Positions 45,232 through 56,342 of a stretch of DNA of 64,000 bases are shown in pieces. Numbering within the stretch: the stretch's first letter is position 1; each line of letters starts with the position of its first letter. Under the pieces are notes generated by a model. The model had not been told where the DNA came from. It worked only from the letters and a program-made list of their open reading frames with translations, and searched no databases. A program made the translations under genes and the position numbers. Source of the stretch: Fratercula arctica (lineage: Eukaryota; Chordata; Aves; Charadriiformes; Alcidae). The stretch covers positions 33,794,355 to 33,858,354 of the forward strand of contig CANTUZ010000007.1 in the NCBI GenBank assembly GCA_947846985.1, read 5' to 3'.

Positions 45232-46693
45232 GTCATCCAACCCCATCTTTATCTGTCATCTCGTTACAGCACGCTCATGCTTCTGTATGAGCTCATTGTT
45301 AGAAGTTTTTTAAAAAGATCTATTATATATAAAAATATATATGTATTGAAAGGTGCTAATCAACCTCAAGCAGGTCACGTGACTGGTCATGCGGATCTAA
45401 AATCATATCAGATTTTTTAAAAAATCTTCGATATATGCAGATGTTATACAGAATTTCTTACCAGTGTAATAATGATATACTGATGAATAAACAATCCTGC
45501 AGGTTTTTAAGGACAAGGTCAGCAATACTTCCCACCATGGCTTGGGGGGGAAAAGGATAGTTTTGTCTCCTTTTTGTATACAGCATAATGCACAATGCAT
45601 TTTCATCTATCTCTTAGTAGCTATTGCTTAAAAATATAGTTAAAAGGGTGTTATACAAACTGTAAAGGTGTGCTTTTGAAATGAGCTAATGCCAGACCCT
45701 TCTGGACCAGAGTTTCGTATCACTAATTAAAAAACTGTTACAGAGTCTGTGGTCAATCAGATTGTATGCTATTTTTTTAAAAAGATTGGAATAATCAATC
45801 TATCTACAGTGTTTCCAGGGCACCTACCTCCTCAGCATGCAAGTGCTGAAAACGCTATGGATCGTTTCTGTGTTCTTGTGGGTTTCTTTGTAGAGAACGT
45901 GCAGTTCACTGTGACGCGCTGGGACAGAATAGGTCTGTTTGCTTAAAGCTGATCAGCAGTCGCTTTCACAAATGTCATTCCCTGGTAGTTGTTTAGTACC
46001 CTTTTAGATATATTGCTGGGCTTGGACACTTTTTTTTTAATTTGGGGTACTTTATAAGAAGTTAAGGTACAACCAAGTAGCTTATTTCACTGTTTTTTTA
46101 AGTTGGAGTGCTAATTTTTTATGAGCACTACTCAGTTTGCCTTATTCGTTAAAGAGATTGTTGGGGTTTTTGGTTTTTTAAATTCTTTTGGTTAACGTTC
46201 CTAAAACCCCTGTTCTGTAAACTGAGTTAGACAACAAAACCGTAGGCTTGACACGAAACCATTAGTCATGCTTCCAGTGGCCTTCCTTCTGCCTAGCCCG
46301 CTGTAGCACCCACTCCAGGCCCCAGCCCCGCTGCCGAGCGCGCGGGGGGCACGCCGCAGTGCTGACCTCAGAGACACTAGCAAATCAAGGCGGTCAAACC
46401 CATCTGCACACCCTGGCGTTTGTATACGGACCTCTTTACTTGTCTTCAAATGTGCGGGTTTTTAAAATTGTTGTCTGGAGTAGGTTACATCTCCTATGTG
46501 TGTTAGATCGAACCAAAGAAGCCTCCAGCCATGCCCAAATGCTGCTCCTAAAGCCTGCCTTCCAGTCCTTCCAAAAGCCCTGCAGGATTAAATGTGTTAA
46601 CTTTTTTATTTTTGTACAGTTTCTAACTGATTTTTGCTAGTGATGTTAATTGAATTAAGTTTATTTGGGGAGTCTGAATATCTTCTCCATTTA

Positions 46694-46699
46694 AATAAA
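46694..46699 (+). terminator. Candidate poly(A) signal AATAAA
   Basis: AATAAA in TTAAATAAACTGG lies about 22 bases before a genomic A-rich stretch (46722-46764). It could be a used alternative 3' end, but the A-run also makes internal priming likely. Confidence 0.4.
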
Positions 46700-46721
46700 C
46701 TGGTGACTTTCCTTTTATGTT

Positions 46722-46764
46722 AAAAAAAAAAAAAAAGAAAAAAGTTAAAAAAAAAAAAAAAGAG
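46722..46764. repeat. A-rich tract
   Basis: Two long A runs are interrupted by GAAAAAAGTT. This is low-complexity sequence in the AMMECR1 3' UTR, close after an AATAAA. Confidence 0.85.
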
Positions 46765-46883
46765 AAACCCAAAGTGTGCCTCTCAGATTTAAGGGTTTCT
46801 GGTTACATTTATTCTGAAGACCAGCAATGATTCTTTATATACAAAGATATGTTTTCCTCGTTTTTTATTACTGTTAAAGAAAA

Positions 46884-46896
46884 AATAAAAAATAAA
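46884..46896 (+). terminator. Candidate paired poly(A) signals
   Basis: AATAAA occurs at 46884 and again at 46891, followed by T-rich CTCTTTCTTTGCTCTGG. This is a plausible intermediate 3' end for AMMECR1. Confidence 0.4.
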
Positions 46897-47466
46897 AACC
46901 TCTTTCTTTGCTCTGGACCCAGTAATTGCGCTGGTACATAAACGCACTGAGAAAACAAACTTTTGTTTGAAACTTTTGTAACAACTTATGACTGTTTTTG
47001 TATATCAAAGTTGATTCTTTTCAAGATATTTGGATCTAGTTTCTAAGTTATTTTAGTGTTTTATATGTTGCAAAAAAAATTACTTTAAATTGTTCACCAG
47101 CATTTTGCGTTATCTTTAATGCAATGGTGACACAGAACGGGCTTGGAGCTACCTGGAGTAGCTTGTGAGGCCTCTCTTCTCCTTCCTTCCTTGGTAACTT
47201 GATTGAGTACAATAATATCACAGATGACCCCAACCCCCTTCCTTTCTAACTAGATCCTCCTTCCTTCCACATTTAATTGCTATTAGTGTGAAGAAACTGT
47301 TGAAATGGGCATTTTAATATAAGTACGGCTTAAAAAGAGAAAAATGAGGAAAAAGCAAAAAAAAAAAATTATCTAGAAGGTTATCTGTGGGTCTGTGAGA
47401 TATGGCTGTGGAAAGATATTGTAGTAGTTTTAACACTATTGTTATTACCTTTTAAATCATTTACCC

Positions 47467-47472
47467 AATAAA
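47467..47472 (+). terminator. AMMECR1: Best candidate AMMECR1 poly(A) signal
   Basis: AATAAA in TTACCCAATAAAATAAGG is followed within about 30 bases by a T- and GT-rich element (TTTCTTTTTATGTTTCTCTC, then TTGTGCGGCTTGG). This is the expected layout for cleavage near 47490. It is the last such signal before the sequence character changes. Confidence 0.55.
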
Positions 47473-47490
47473 ATAAGGAAAAAGAATCAC

Positions 47491-49532
47491 CATTTCTTTT
47501 TATGTTTCTCTCCTTAATTGTGCGGCTTGGTCAATTTTGTTTAATTTAAGCATTTGCAGTTCCTGTCAATGTTAAAGACTAACGATGTGTTACGGAATAT
47601 TTTCCTGTGATTGAACTCTTTCCCTTTGCCTTCTGCGGGAGCAGACTGTGGGCAGGCGCCTGCAGCTCGCCGGCTAGCGCAGGAGCGAGTCACTAAACTC
47701 TCCAAGTTAAACCAGCGTTTGTATCAGTTACATCAGCTGCATCACTGCTTATATCAGTATAATTATCAGTATTTATACCGGTTATCAGTTCAGGTTTGTG
47801 CTTTTTATGTCTAACTTTAAACATGGGATTTTGTCTGGGCTTGGCCTCCTTGCTGTCTGAGAGGGGGAAGTTGTTTCAACCTCTTGAAGCAAAACTGTGT
47901 TGCAGAACCAGTTAGACTGGTGTAACCAACGCATTGCCTGCACGGCTTCTAGCAACATCATTCAACAGATGAATGAGGCAAAATGTGTATCAAAGAAAGA
48001 ATATCTTGAAGTATCACCTAAAATGATTTCAGTACACTTGCTTCATATTGCTCTTATGGTAGCAGGTGTGATTTTAAAGAATATCTAGGCTTGCTTGGCC
48101 GTGAGGGATTTCTTTATCTTGCAGGTCATGTCTGCCTAATGTGTAGACTGTCACGTTGACCACATTTTATGGGGAAAAAAAAAAAAATTGTGTAGAGTTT
48201 GCACTGAGTTACGAGGTTCCTGCGAAGTATGGAGGGCCAGGGAAGAAGTCTTCTCCCCTTTTAGTCTTAACACAGTGGGGCCATTTTTAAGTTGTTTTAC
48301 TTGAGCAGATCCAGTGAGAAGAGCACACCAGAACCTTTAGTTCGTTAACAGCCTTAATTGTCAGTAGCAGTGACTGCGGCACAGCAGCAGAGCTCCCTGG
48401 GGCGATGGTCATGGCAAGGAAGCTGGGGCAAACCTCAGCGTGGTTCGGCCAGCTGGGGCTGCCACCAAAGCGCTGCTTTATTCCAGAAGGGGAGGAGCAT
48501 GTTCCTGTGAGGCTACAAAGCTACAATCCAGCTGATGACAAAACAAAGGATCCAGACAGGTAAAACCGACTTGGAGAACTTCATTCCCTGAGCCAAATTC
48601 TTAGTGCACTGACATTTTCTACCGAGTCTGAGTTAAAGGGAGCGTATTTCCTCTGCAGGATCATTCCTCAGGCAAAGCAAGAACTTGCTAACATCTCCCT
48701 GAAATTCAGATCTGATTTTAGACATGGTTTGGTTTGCCTTGGACTAATTCAATATTAATAGATCTGTCTGTAGATGCAAAGTCTTTGAAAACAAACCAAT
48801 AAAATCCATGTAACCTTTAGACGTTGAAGATTGATGCAGCCATTATGCCACTTGCTTTGAAGCCTTGATTTAGAAGATTTAAAAAAAACACAACACCTCT
48901 GATATTGATGGAAAACTTGCTGGAATAAATAGCTTCCATTGTTTTAGTATTTCACAGATTTGGTATCACTAGTCTGAATTGGGTAAAACTTACCTAAAAC
49001 TCACAGCCCAGTGAGATGTATAGCTAGTTAAAAACTTCCTGCCAAAAGTTTCCCACTTTTCTTGCTGCTTTAGCCAGCGATGTCGTTATCACACTATAAC
49101 ACCAAACTAGCAAAATAGTACTGAACTTTAAGGAAGTTTCAGCGGTGGAAACTTGCTGCTTCTTACATGTATGTTGGTATTAATGAAATGCGGACTTACA
49201 ATTAGAGTTCTTCAGAGATGCAGAGGAAAATTAGCAGTGCTTGAAAAGGGAATTGCCTACTTCATCTCTGCTTTCCATAAAGCACTTCATACTAGATTTC
49301 TACTTAAGTTGTTCTAGCAGTCTTTATGAGAATTGGTTCCCCAGTCGCATGAAAACTTAAAACTTCCAGAGTGCATATATAGTAATACAGGTTGGGCATA
49401 TCCAGAATGTTCTTCTGCCAGGAACCTTACACAATGAAGTACCTGCTTGCCTGAGATGTACTGGGTTTTAAATAGTCAGTGCCTGGCATGATTAGAATGA
49501 TAACCAAACAGTACCATATCCATTGAAATGTA
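47491..49532. other. Convergent intergenic gap between AMMECR1 and TMEM164
   Basis: About 2 kb lies between the presumed 3' ends. It includes a small GC-rich patch with a perfect 12-base palindrome (47652-47663), followed by four TATCAGT heptamers (47722-47789). The rest is AT-rich with no coding signal. Both boundaries are inferred from poly(A) signals, so the two 3' UTRs could be closer together or overlap. Confidence 0.5.
47652..47789. repeat. Perfect palindrome plus TATCAGT heptamer cluster
   Basis: GCAGGCGCCTGC at 47652-47663 is its own reverse complement. Downstream, TATCAGT occurs at 47722, 47752, 47764 and 47783, interspersed with related CATCAGC and CATCACT words. The spacing is irregular (30, 12 and 19 bases), so it is not a simple tandem array. 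No function can be assigned. Confidence 0.6.
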
Positions 49533-49538
49533 TTTATT
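49533..49538 (-). terminator. TMEM164: Candidate distal poly(A) signal of TMEM164
   Basis: TTTATT on the plus strand reads AATAAA on the minus strand, in AAAACAAATAAATACATT. It would be the distal 3' end of TMEM164. Confidence 0.4.
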
Positions 49539-51969
49539 TGTTTTAATTCAAAGGTTTAACAACTATTTGCCCAGTGATCTGGACTTAGGGCACGGCAATG
49601 AAAAATATCGTCGGACCAAAATACAAAAACAAGTACACAAATTACCCCTTATTTGTAAATGTTACCTCATAACCAAGTTTTAGCACATTAAAAAGTTTAC
49701 AAAATTTATAACACTTGTACAAATTATTCAGAACTAAGAGCACAGGTGGCAGCTGAGCCTCTCCAGGTCCATCCTTGCCCTTGCCAAACCACCCTGTGCT
49801 TGAAGCAGAGGGCTGGGAACTGGAGCTGCAGGTTTCCAAAGCCCTTGGTGCTGCAGGCCCCCCTCAGCCGCTCCAGCACGGCTTGGCAGGGGGGGAGGCC
49901 GCTCACATTCCGCCTGCTGCCTCCTCTGCAGCATGGAGATAATGACTCCGTAAATGCAGAAATAATTTTAAAAAAAAGTACAAAATTGACCCCGAAGAAA
50001 AATAAAGTCATTTAAAAAAACAGCTCGGCTTTGACTAAGTTACACTAAAAGCTGCAAGACAGATTTACAGCAATATCACGTTGAGTATTTGAGTACGAGA
50101 TCACAGAAATCAACAGATTTGTTATGAGTCTTGTCACCGTAAAAATGAAAACATCAAAATTGACCTGTCTGCCTGTAGAAACCCTTCGCCTCCGAACAGA
50201 AGGGCTGACATATGCCCTCGTGCTGGGTTCTGGCCTTTTCAGAGCTTTGTTAACCAGTAGGACCAATTTAATTCCTAAGAATCCGCCTCTAGTGAAACAA
50301 TTGCAACAGAGAAAACCAGCACATCCGTATTTTCCATTAGCTATAGATGCAGAGAAAACAAATGCCTGTGGTTTAGATGCAAGACTTAGGGCATAAAAGT
50401 ACAGTAATTTCACGGTTGCAAATAGCCATTTCTGAAAGGAAAATACAATTGGGCTTTACAAGATGGAATCAAATACACAGACATATCAAACCCCTGATTG
50501 TGGCTAGAAAGAGATGGATCACTCTACAATGAGGTACTCTATAATGGTAAGGTATGGAAATGGCCTGGCTTTGCACGGCCCCCAGCGTCAGCAAGGCAGC
50601 GTCTGCTTAAGCACGGGAGCTGTTGTGTATAACCAGCCTTCGTCAAGCCCTAAGGAGCTACACCAAAACCAAGTGTAGGTGTTCACAGATGGGGGCTTTT
50701 CATTGATTTATACAAGCATGATCAAGAGCTGTTAATTGTCGCCCTTCAAAAGAAATGATCCAGATTCTTCTTTGGTGCTTAAATAGGAGGAAGTTAAACA
50801 AAAACAGCTACAGCTCAAGCACTGCGTCCAGTGTCTGAAGCCTTGACAAGTAGCCCTGCCCGTGTCCTGGGCAGCCAAGGCCTTGGCACAACACTCAGCG
50901 CTCACAGGCTCAAGCCCCAGATGTTACAGTGGGTGCAGAAATTTGACTAGCTCAATTCGCTGCTTTGGAGGGCTGCATAAACAAACCCATCAGTGACCAA
51001 GTTTACTGTAGTTAATAATGCCTCACTTATGTGTACGATTGGAGGCAAACTTGTCAGTCACCAGCAGAAAGAGCAATCACTGTCACTGCTCCTTGTTTCT
51101 TTTGTTTGTAGTGTCTACAGTAGTGAAAATGAGGTGAGTAGCGGGCTCTGTTCAGACACCTTAATACACACCAACCTCTCTCTGAAGTCCAGGCATGGGC
51201 GCTGGCACAAGAGTTTTGCCTGGTATTGTGCCCGACTTGCTCCTGCACAGCACATGAGTCCACTTCAGGGTGAGACCTTACAGTCACCTTCAGCTACTGC
51301 GGAAAGGAACAGTCCCCCTGGTGCTCTGGTCCCCTTCTGCTCTGTCCCATAGCCATTGCCAATGGTTTCCTGACTGCTAGTACTGCCACAAAAGCCTGCG
51401 GAACATTTGACCAGGGAGGACCAGAACTGCCCTTTCAATTGTAAAATCTTACCACCAGCTACTGGGCAACAGCTTCAAGTTACCGTGACACAGATTGCAT
51501 GCATAATGCCACAGCAGAGAATGCCAATTAGCATTCAAGAATAGCAGTATGGTTTTGCTCTTTAATTTTCAGCATAAATAAGCATAAAAGCAACCAAGGA
51601 AATCATCCGTATAGCATAACAGCCTAATAAAACAAACCATTCAGGGAAAAGAATAACTAACCCCTATGGAGATTAAGTATTCTGCTTTCCCCTTCAAACC
51701 ACTATCCTGCGTGTTGAACAAGCTCTGATGCATATTCCAAACAGATATCGGGGGCAGCTGAGGAACAAAGGATGTGAAGTTCCATGACATTAGCTTCAGA
51801 AGTTCATTCCCTTTCTGCTCCCATTCTGACCTGTTCTTTACCTTCCGTGAAGCTTGTGGCTCAGCTATGCTGATACAGGGTCTTGCGGCACCGCAGGGTA
51901 AACCAAAATTAAATACTAAGTTTAAAAAGCCTTCAAAAAGGGGTGAGGGGAGGTACAGAGTAATTTAAC

Positions 51970-52457
51970 TTCTGGGCCTCTCACAACAAGAAAAACATTG
52001 AGGTGCTGGAGCGGGTCCAGAGAAGGGCAACGGAGCTGGTGAGGGGTCTGGAGCACGAGTCTTGTGAGGAGCGGCCGAGGGAGCTGGGGGTGTTCAGCCT
52101 GGAGAAGAGGAGGCTGAGGGGAGACCTTCTCGCTCTCTACAACTACCCGAGGGGAGGCTGTAGCCAGGTGGGGGTCAGTCTCTTCTCCCAAGTAACAGGT
52201 GATAGGACAAGAGGAAATGGCCTCAAGTTGTGCCAGGGGAGGTTTAGATGGGATATTAGGAAAAATTTCTTCACTGAAAGGGTCATCAATTTTTGTAACA
52301 GGCTGCCCAGGGAAGTGGTGGAATCACCATCCCTGGAGGTATTTAAAAGATGTGTAGACGTGGCACTTATGGACATGGTTTAGTGGTAACTTGGTAGTGT
52401 TAGGTTAACGGTCTCGATGACCTGAAGGGTCTTTCCCAACCTAAATGATTCTATTCT
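51970..52457 (+). mobile_element. CR1 LINE 3' fragment, relatively young
   Basis: This is the 3' end of a CR1 element covering the C-terminus of ORF2 and the tail. Typical blocks are [23 protein letters not shown] text, [31 protein letters not shown] and [17 protein letters not shown]. From 52003 to 52383 the frame stays open for 126 codons, so this copy is less decayed than the other two. The 3' tail reads GATGACCTGAAGGGTCTTTC then AAATGATTCTATTC. It lies antisense within the presumed TMEM164 3' UTR. The minus-strand frames opposite it are shadows. Confidence 0.94.
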
Positions 52458-54051
52458 AACTCAGCCAGCTTCATCGATATTGTAGAACAAGCAAAGCAGC
52501 AACAGCTTACCTTCAAAAAGCAGTGAAGGTTCCACTGCCTTCCCTCCCGCCTGACTCCAGTTGCACCGTTTGACTCTTAGGGCAGCTCCAACACTTCTAA
52601 AATCCTTATTGAGAGTAGCAGCTGGTTTACCTCTCCAGCTTTTGCTGAATTACCATGTTCCTTTATCCGTTTTAGCAACTTTAATTGGTATAGAAGAGTT
52701 CAACAAGCTCCAGCACCTGCACTGGTAAGGTTTGGAAGGGGAATCTGAGTGTCCCATTGGCACTGATGAGCAGTTCTGTCGGCATAATGCATGTTGGGAA
52801 ATCAGAATTTTATAGTGTGACTCAAAAGAGCTGGACCAGCATAAGAGAAAAGTGTGAGTCACAGCCCAGTGACAGGAACAGACGCCCGTGGCAGGGGGTG
52901 GAAAGGGAGGCAGGAGCAATCCCAGTGGCTCTGCTGTCGGAGTCAATGGTGCAAATGGTATAACTACACCAAGAATCCTTTCATCCGAATTGCCCCAGGG
53001 ACGTTCCTGGTGTGTTAGCTGTATTAACAGCGCCATTCCTCCTACTGAATTTTAAGTCAGTCAGAAGCTCACAAATTTTGCATTCCAAGCAAAGCACCTA
53101 CACTGAGCCAGACACCTGAGCTGATTTAAGCGCTGCCGTCTGCATTGAGCAGAGGCAGTCAGTGGTGGCAAACAGCAGCTGTTTTATACTTGTTTAGAAT
53201 ACCCTGAAGCATATGACTATAGATAGGAAATGATATAGTATTAAAAAAAAAAAAAAAAGCTGCTACTTTCACATAACGCAGAAATTTTTCCAGTAACTAC
53301 AATCTTCTAATGGAAAAAATAGAACGGGAAAGATTCTTCAAAAAAATAAAATACGTAAAGTTAAGCAAATAATAATGCGAAATAACATTTACAAAATTTG
53401 GCTAAAATCACTCTATCATAATACCAAACATTCCTTCTAAACAGGATTGAATCCAATGTAAGGCATTTGGCCAAATTCTTAAGTAAATAAATGAACCATG
53501 ATACACTTGGCAGTAAGCATGGGGAGGGAAGCATCGCTGTATGTCTCATTCAGCTCTTCATAGGAGATGAAGTATATCACTAGGGGTTATGCTTTAACCT
53601 CCAGCACTGCACATCTTAGCGTCTCCCAGCAACATGCTGTATTTTATAACACAATACTGAATCTGCTGAAATAAACAGCAAGAACTCGTACCGCTTCGGC
53701 AGGTAGGGAAGTGTTGTCCGCAGGCGGATTCGGGCCATCAGTACCAACACGTTCTCTCCTCAGGCCCCACTCCACAAACACTTAAGCACCATCTGCCCGG
53801 CTTTTACTGAGGCAGCAGCGAGACCCCTTGATGAGATCCATGAGGGACGGAGACATTTGCAGGATCAACAGCTGACAGTGACTCTACGGGCTGGGAGATC
53901 TGATCAGCAGGTGCTTCGCTTGCTCGAGTTGAATTCTGATTCAAACCACAAGGAGCCCTACAGCCCGTATAACTAAGACTAGCTATACGTGTTCGACAGA
54001 TAGTTTAGGTCTATGTCGCATGTTGTCAAGCTGGGAGAGTACGGTATATTA

Positions 54052-54077
54052 TGTATATATATATACACACACACATA
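54052..54077. repeat. (TA)n(CA)n microsatellite
   Basis: A compound dinucleotide repeat: TGTATATATATATA followed by CACACACACA. It is short and probably length-variable. Confidence 0.85.
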
Positions 54078-55319
54078 GCAAGGCATGAAAGCAAGCCAGA
54101 AACCACTTTGTAAATTAGAATGTGGGATAACGTATTTCTGACTGAGGGGTACTTTTTTTTTTAATCATATGGAGTGAAAATATTTGAAGTAGCCATTTGC
54201 TCCCTCTCCAATGAAAATTTTTCTTTTTTAAGGGGAAAAGAAAAAAAAATCAAGCACTTCCATTTTTACTTTTCCTTCTTGAGGTATAATGACTGTACCT
54301 TAACTTCAGAATATATCTTCAGGTGATCCAGCTGGAGGAGGTATGATGGTTTTGTTTTATCTAAAAGTCACAGCTTTGACAACGCAATGAATCTATAAAT
54401 TGCAACAAACTTTTGTACAACAAAATTCCTTCAGCCCTGAAACACAACAGTCTGCATAACAGACTCACAATTAACTGTCTGGAGGAACACACTCAAGACT
54501 TCCCATCTTTCTGGCCAACAGTTTCTCCTCTAACCTCGAAAATTTTCACAGGTACACACAGTTTACTATTTATCATTCTGCCCGTCTCCATCCTGTTCCC
54601 CAAAAGACATGCTGATGGGAAGATTTAGTCATACTAGTAAACTGGAACACTTTCTGTTCAGCAGAGGCCTGCACTGATTTGACGTGCCTTTTTATACCTG
54701 TATTGTAAAGTCAGTGCACAGAATGTATGAGAGCTGGAGAGAGAGAGCAGTTCCATTTTGTTTCTCCACTAACCGCTCTGCTGAGCGAGGATCAGCGTAG
54801 AACACAGAGGAGGAATGTTTCAAAAGCTAGTAAGTGAAAAAAGAAAATGCTGATGTTTACATTGGACTGTATCTCCACTCCCTCTCCAGTCTAAGCTAAG
54901 CGAAAAAAACCTTTTGTTCAAAGTCAGGTCAGAATAGCGGATGAAATATCAGAGCTTGTATGTAACATGGGCTTTCGAAATTATTTCAACATGGTGTTTT
55001 TCCACTCACTCAAATAAAAGCATCTCCAAAGCATCAAGATCTGATGGGACTCAGACAGACAGATATTAATCCACAGCAGCATAGAAACTAAGTAGTTAAT
55101 AAAAAAAAAAAAATTTTGACTGAGTTCTTGTTCCCCAACATTTTCAACCAGCTTAAAGGAAATACAGTAGAAGCTCCGTGTTTTGCATTTAGGACTGGGA
55201 GATTAAGTGTACATCATTTCACTGTGACCATTTTGCAACATTCAAGTGCTAAGAGTTAAGCCAGGACAATGCACTTCAAGATGTGTTCTGTTCACATCAG
55301 TGGAGTGTTGTAATTCAGC

Positions 55320-55325
55320 TTTATT
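55320..55325 (-). terminator. TMEM164: Candidate proximal poly(A) signal of TMEM164
   Basis: TTTATT on the plus strand reads AATAAA on the minus strand, about 370 bases after the TMEM164 stop. It would give a short 3' UTR. Confidence 0.35.
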
Positions 55326-55693
55326 TCCTACCCTATGACATAAGTGACTTATATTTAACGGAAAATAAGTCAAAACGAGGTAGCACTGCCACTCTCTTTG
55401 CTGGAATGTGGACAGATCCTGGACTAATTTTAAACGGTGGCTTAGCAAGATTCTACTGTAATTACACAAAAAAATGTATAAAACACGAACCTTTCCCAGA
55501 ATAAGGCCACTAATTTTGCCATTGGCAATAGGCAGTGAGAAACAGCAGTTAAAAAAACCTCACTTGATTATAGAAGTGGTTTTGAGGCAATAAACTGGGG
55601 AGAAGTATAAAACACATTGTCCTCATCCCTCCTCTTTGTTTTCCAGTATAAGTATCTCTGCTTCCTGTATGTACTACTCCGTGGGGAGAAATT

Positions 55694-55900
55694 TCAGTCT
55701 ATTTTCTTAGATGGGAGTCTAAGCAACTCCACGCTACATTTAAAGATGGGGACAGCACTGTAAAACAGTAGGATTATGAGCTTCCCATGGGTCATGGTCA
55801 TGACAGTCTGATGTCCCGATGCCCAGATTCGATACCAGCGCCCATAAAAAGGATCTGAGACGGCTGGGCACAACATGTTGTTCAAATTCACTTCTGTAAC
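55694..55900 (-). CDS. TMEM164: TMEM164 terminal coding exon with stop
   Basis: TMEM164 is a multi-pass membrane protein of about 297 residues in human. It has been reported as an acyltransferase producing polyunsaturated ether phospholipids and promoting ferroptosis. This exon follows the acceptor TTTCTCAG and reads 68 codons: [40 protein letters not shown], then a hydrophobic helix ([13 protein letters not shown]) and the C-terminal [10 protein letters not shown] before TGA. The first two thirds are nearly identical to the human protein as recalled. The last helix differs more (human has SYMAGPLCKY-type residues). Phase 0 joins it to the exon at 56242-56342. The reported catalytic cysteine region lies upstream and is not in this window. 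Confidence 0.95.
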   Translation of the reverse strand, partial: VTEVNLNNMLCPAVSDPFYGRWYRIWASGHQTVMTMTHGKLIILLFYSAVPIFKCSVELLRLPSKKID

Positions 55901-56241
55901 CTGAGAAAGTGACAACAAATTTATAAATTAACAATATTTTTGTGTTGCACTGATTCAGACACCTAAAATGGTAATTTTGAAGTTACCATAATAATCAAAA
56001 CTGTTTAGGTGACAATCCTTCGTTCAACACATGTAGGGCATCTTTCAGTGGAAAAGCAGATCCAAATTCAGTCGTATATTTAATAGATGGATTTATGCAG
56101 GTACAGAATCAGTTTATGAAATATTTTACTGATACTTATGAGATACAAATGCCCATTAGAACATGCAATTAAAAAACTAGACAGTGTTTTTACTCTGAAC
56201 GTACTTGCAAACTATCCATTTATTAACCTGTATTTACTTAC
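55901..56241 (-). other. TMEM164: TMEM164 last intron (341 bp)
   Basis: A short intron, GTAAGT to TTTCTCAG on the minus strand, between two exons joined in phase 0. Nothing else is seen in it. Confidence 0.93.
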
Positions 56242-56342
56242 CAATCCCAAAATCTGCAAGATGCTAAAATGATACACAAACATAAACCCCGTGGATAAAA
56301 GAGCCCACCAGAAATTGCAGAGGGGTTCTGGAGTGTAGATAC
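56242..56342 (-). CDS. TMEM164: TMEM164 penultimate coding exon (101 bp)
   Basis: On the minus strand the acceptor CCTTTCTTTTCAAG is followed by GT, completing a glycine codon, then 33 codons. These read [20 protein letters not shown] and [13 protein letters not shown]. The donor ATTG|GTAAGT is close to consensus. The segment is a transmembrane helix region, and YTPEPL plus ALLSTG and FYHFS-like residues identify the family. Against human I recall LSSFRW where this has LCNFWW. It continues in frame into the final exon as [10 protein letters not shown]. The upstream exon, which must end in phase 1 with a G, was not found within the 7.7 kb that remain in the window. Confidence 0.95.

Larger units (their letters stand above)
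43163..47490 (+). other. AMMECR1: AMMECR1 probable 3' UTR
   Basis: AT-rich sequence follows the stop codon without any further splice or coding signal. Several AATAAA hexamers occur; the best placed is at 47467, giving an UTR of about 4.3 kb. A CpG-rich patch stands out near 46320-46360. Other contents are a 21-A run (45211-45231) and an A-rich stretch (46722-46764). The end point is inference from poly(A) signals only. Confidence 0.6.
49533..55693 (-). other. TMEM164: TMEM164 probable long 3' UTR
   Basis: On the minus strand this follows the TMEM164 stop. No further coding exon is seen. Two AATAAA signals bound the possibilities: one at 55320-55325 would give a UTR near 0.4 kb, and one at 49533-49538 would give about 6.2 kb. 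The distal end has a UTR-like AT-rich terminus (49640-49720) preceded by a GC-rich patch (49741-49935). A CR1 fragment (51970-52457) and a TA/CA microsatellite (54052-54077) lie inside. Which 3' end is used cannot be decided from sequence. Confidence 0.5.

Noticed and set aside
50045..50413. Minus-strand 122-codon open frame in the TMEM164 3' UTR
   Set aside because: It lies downstream of the TMEM164 stop with no recognisable domain. The same stretch is open on the plus strand too, which suggests stop-poor composition.
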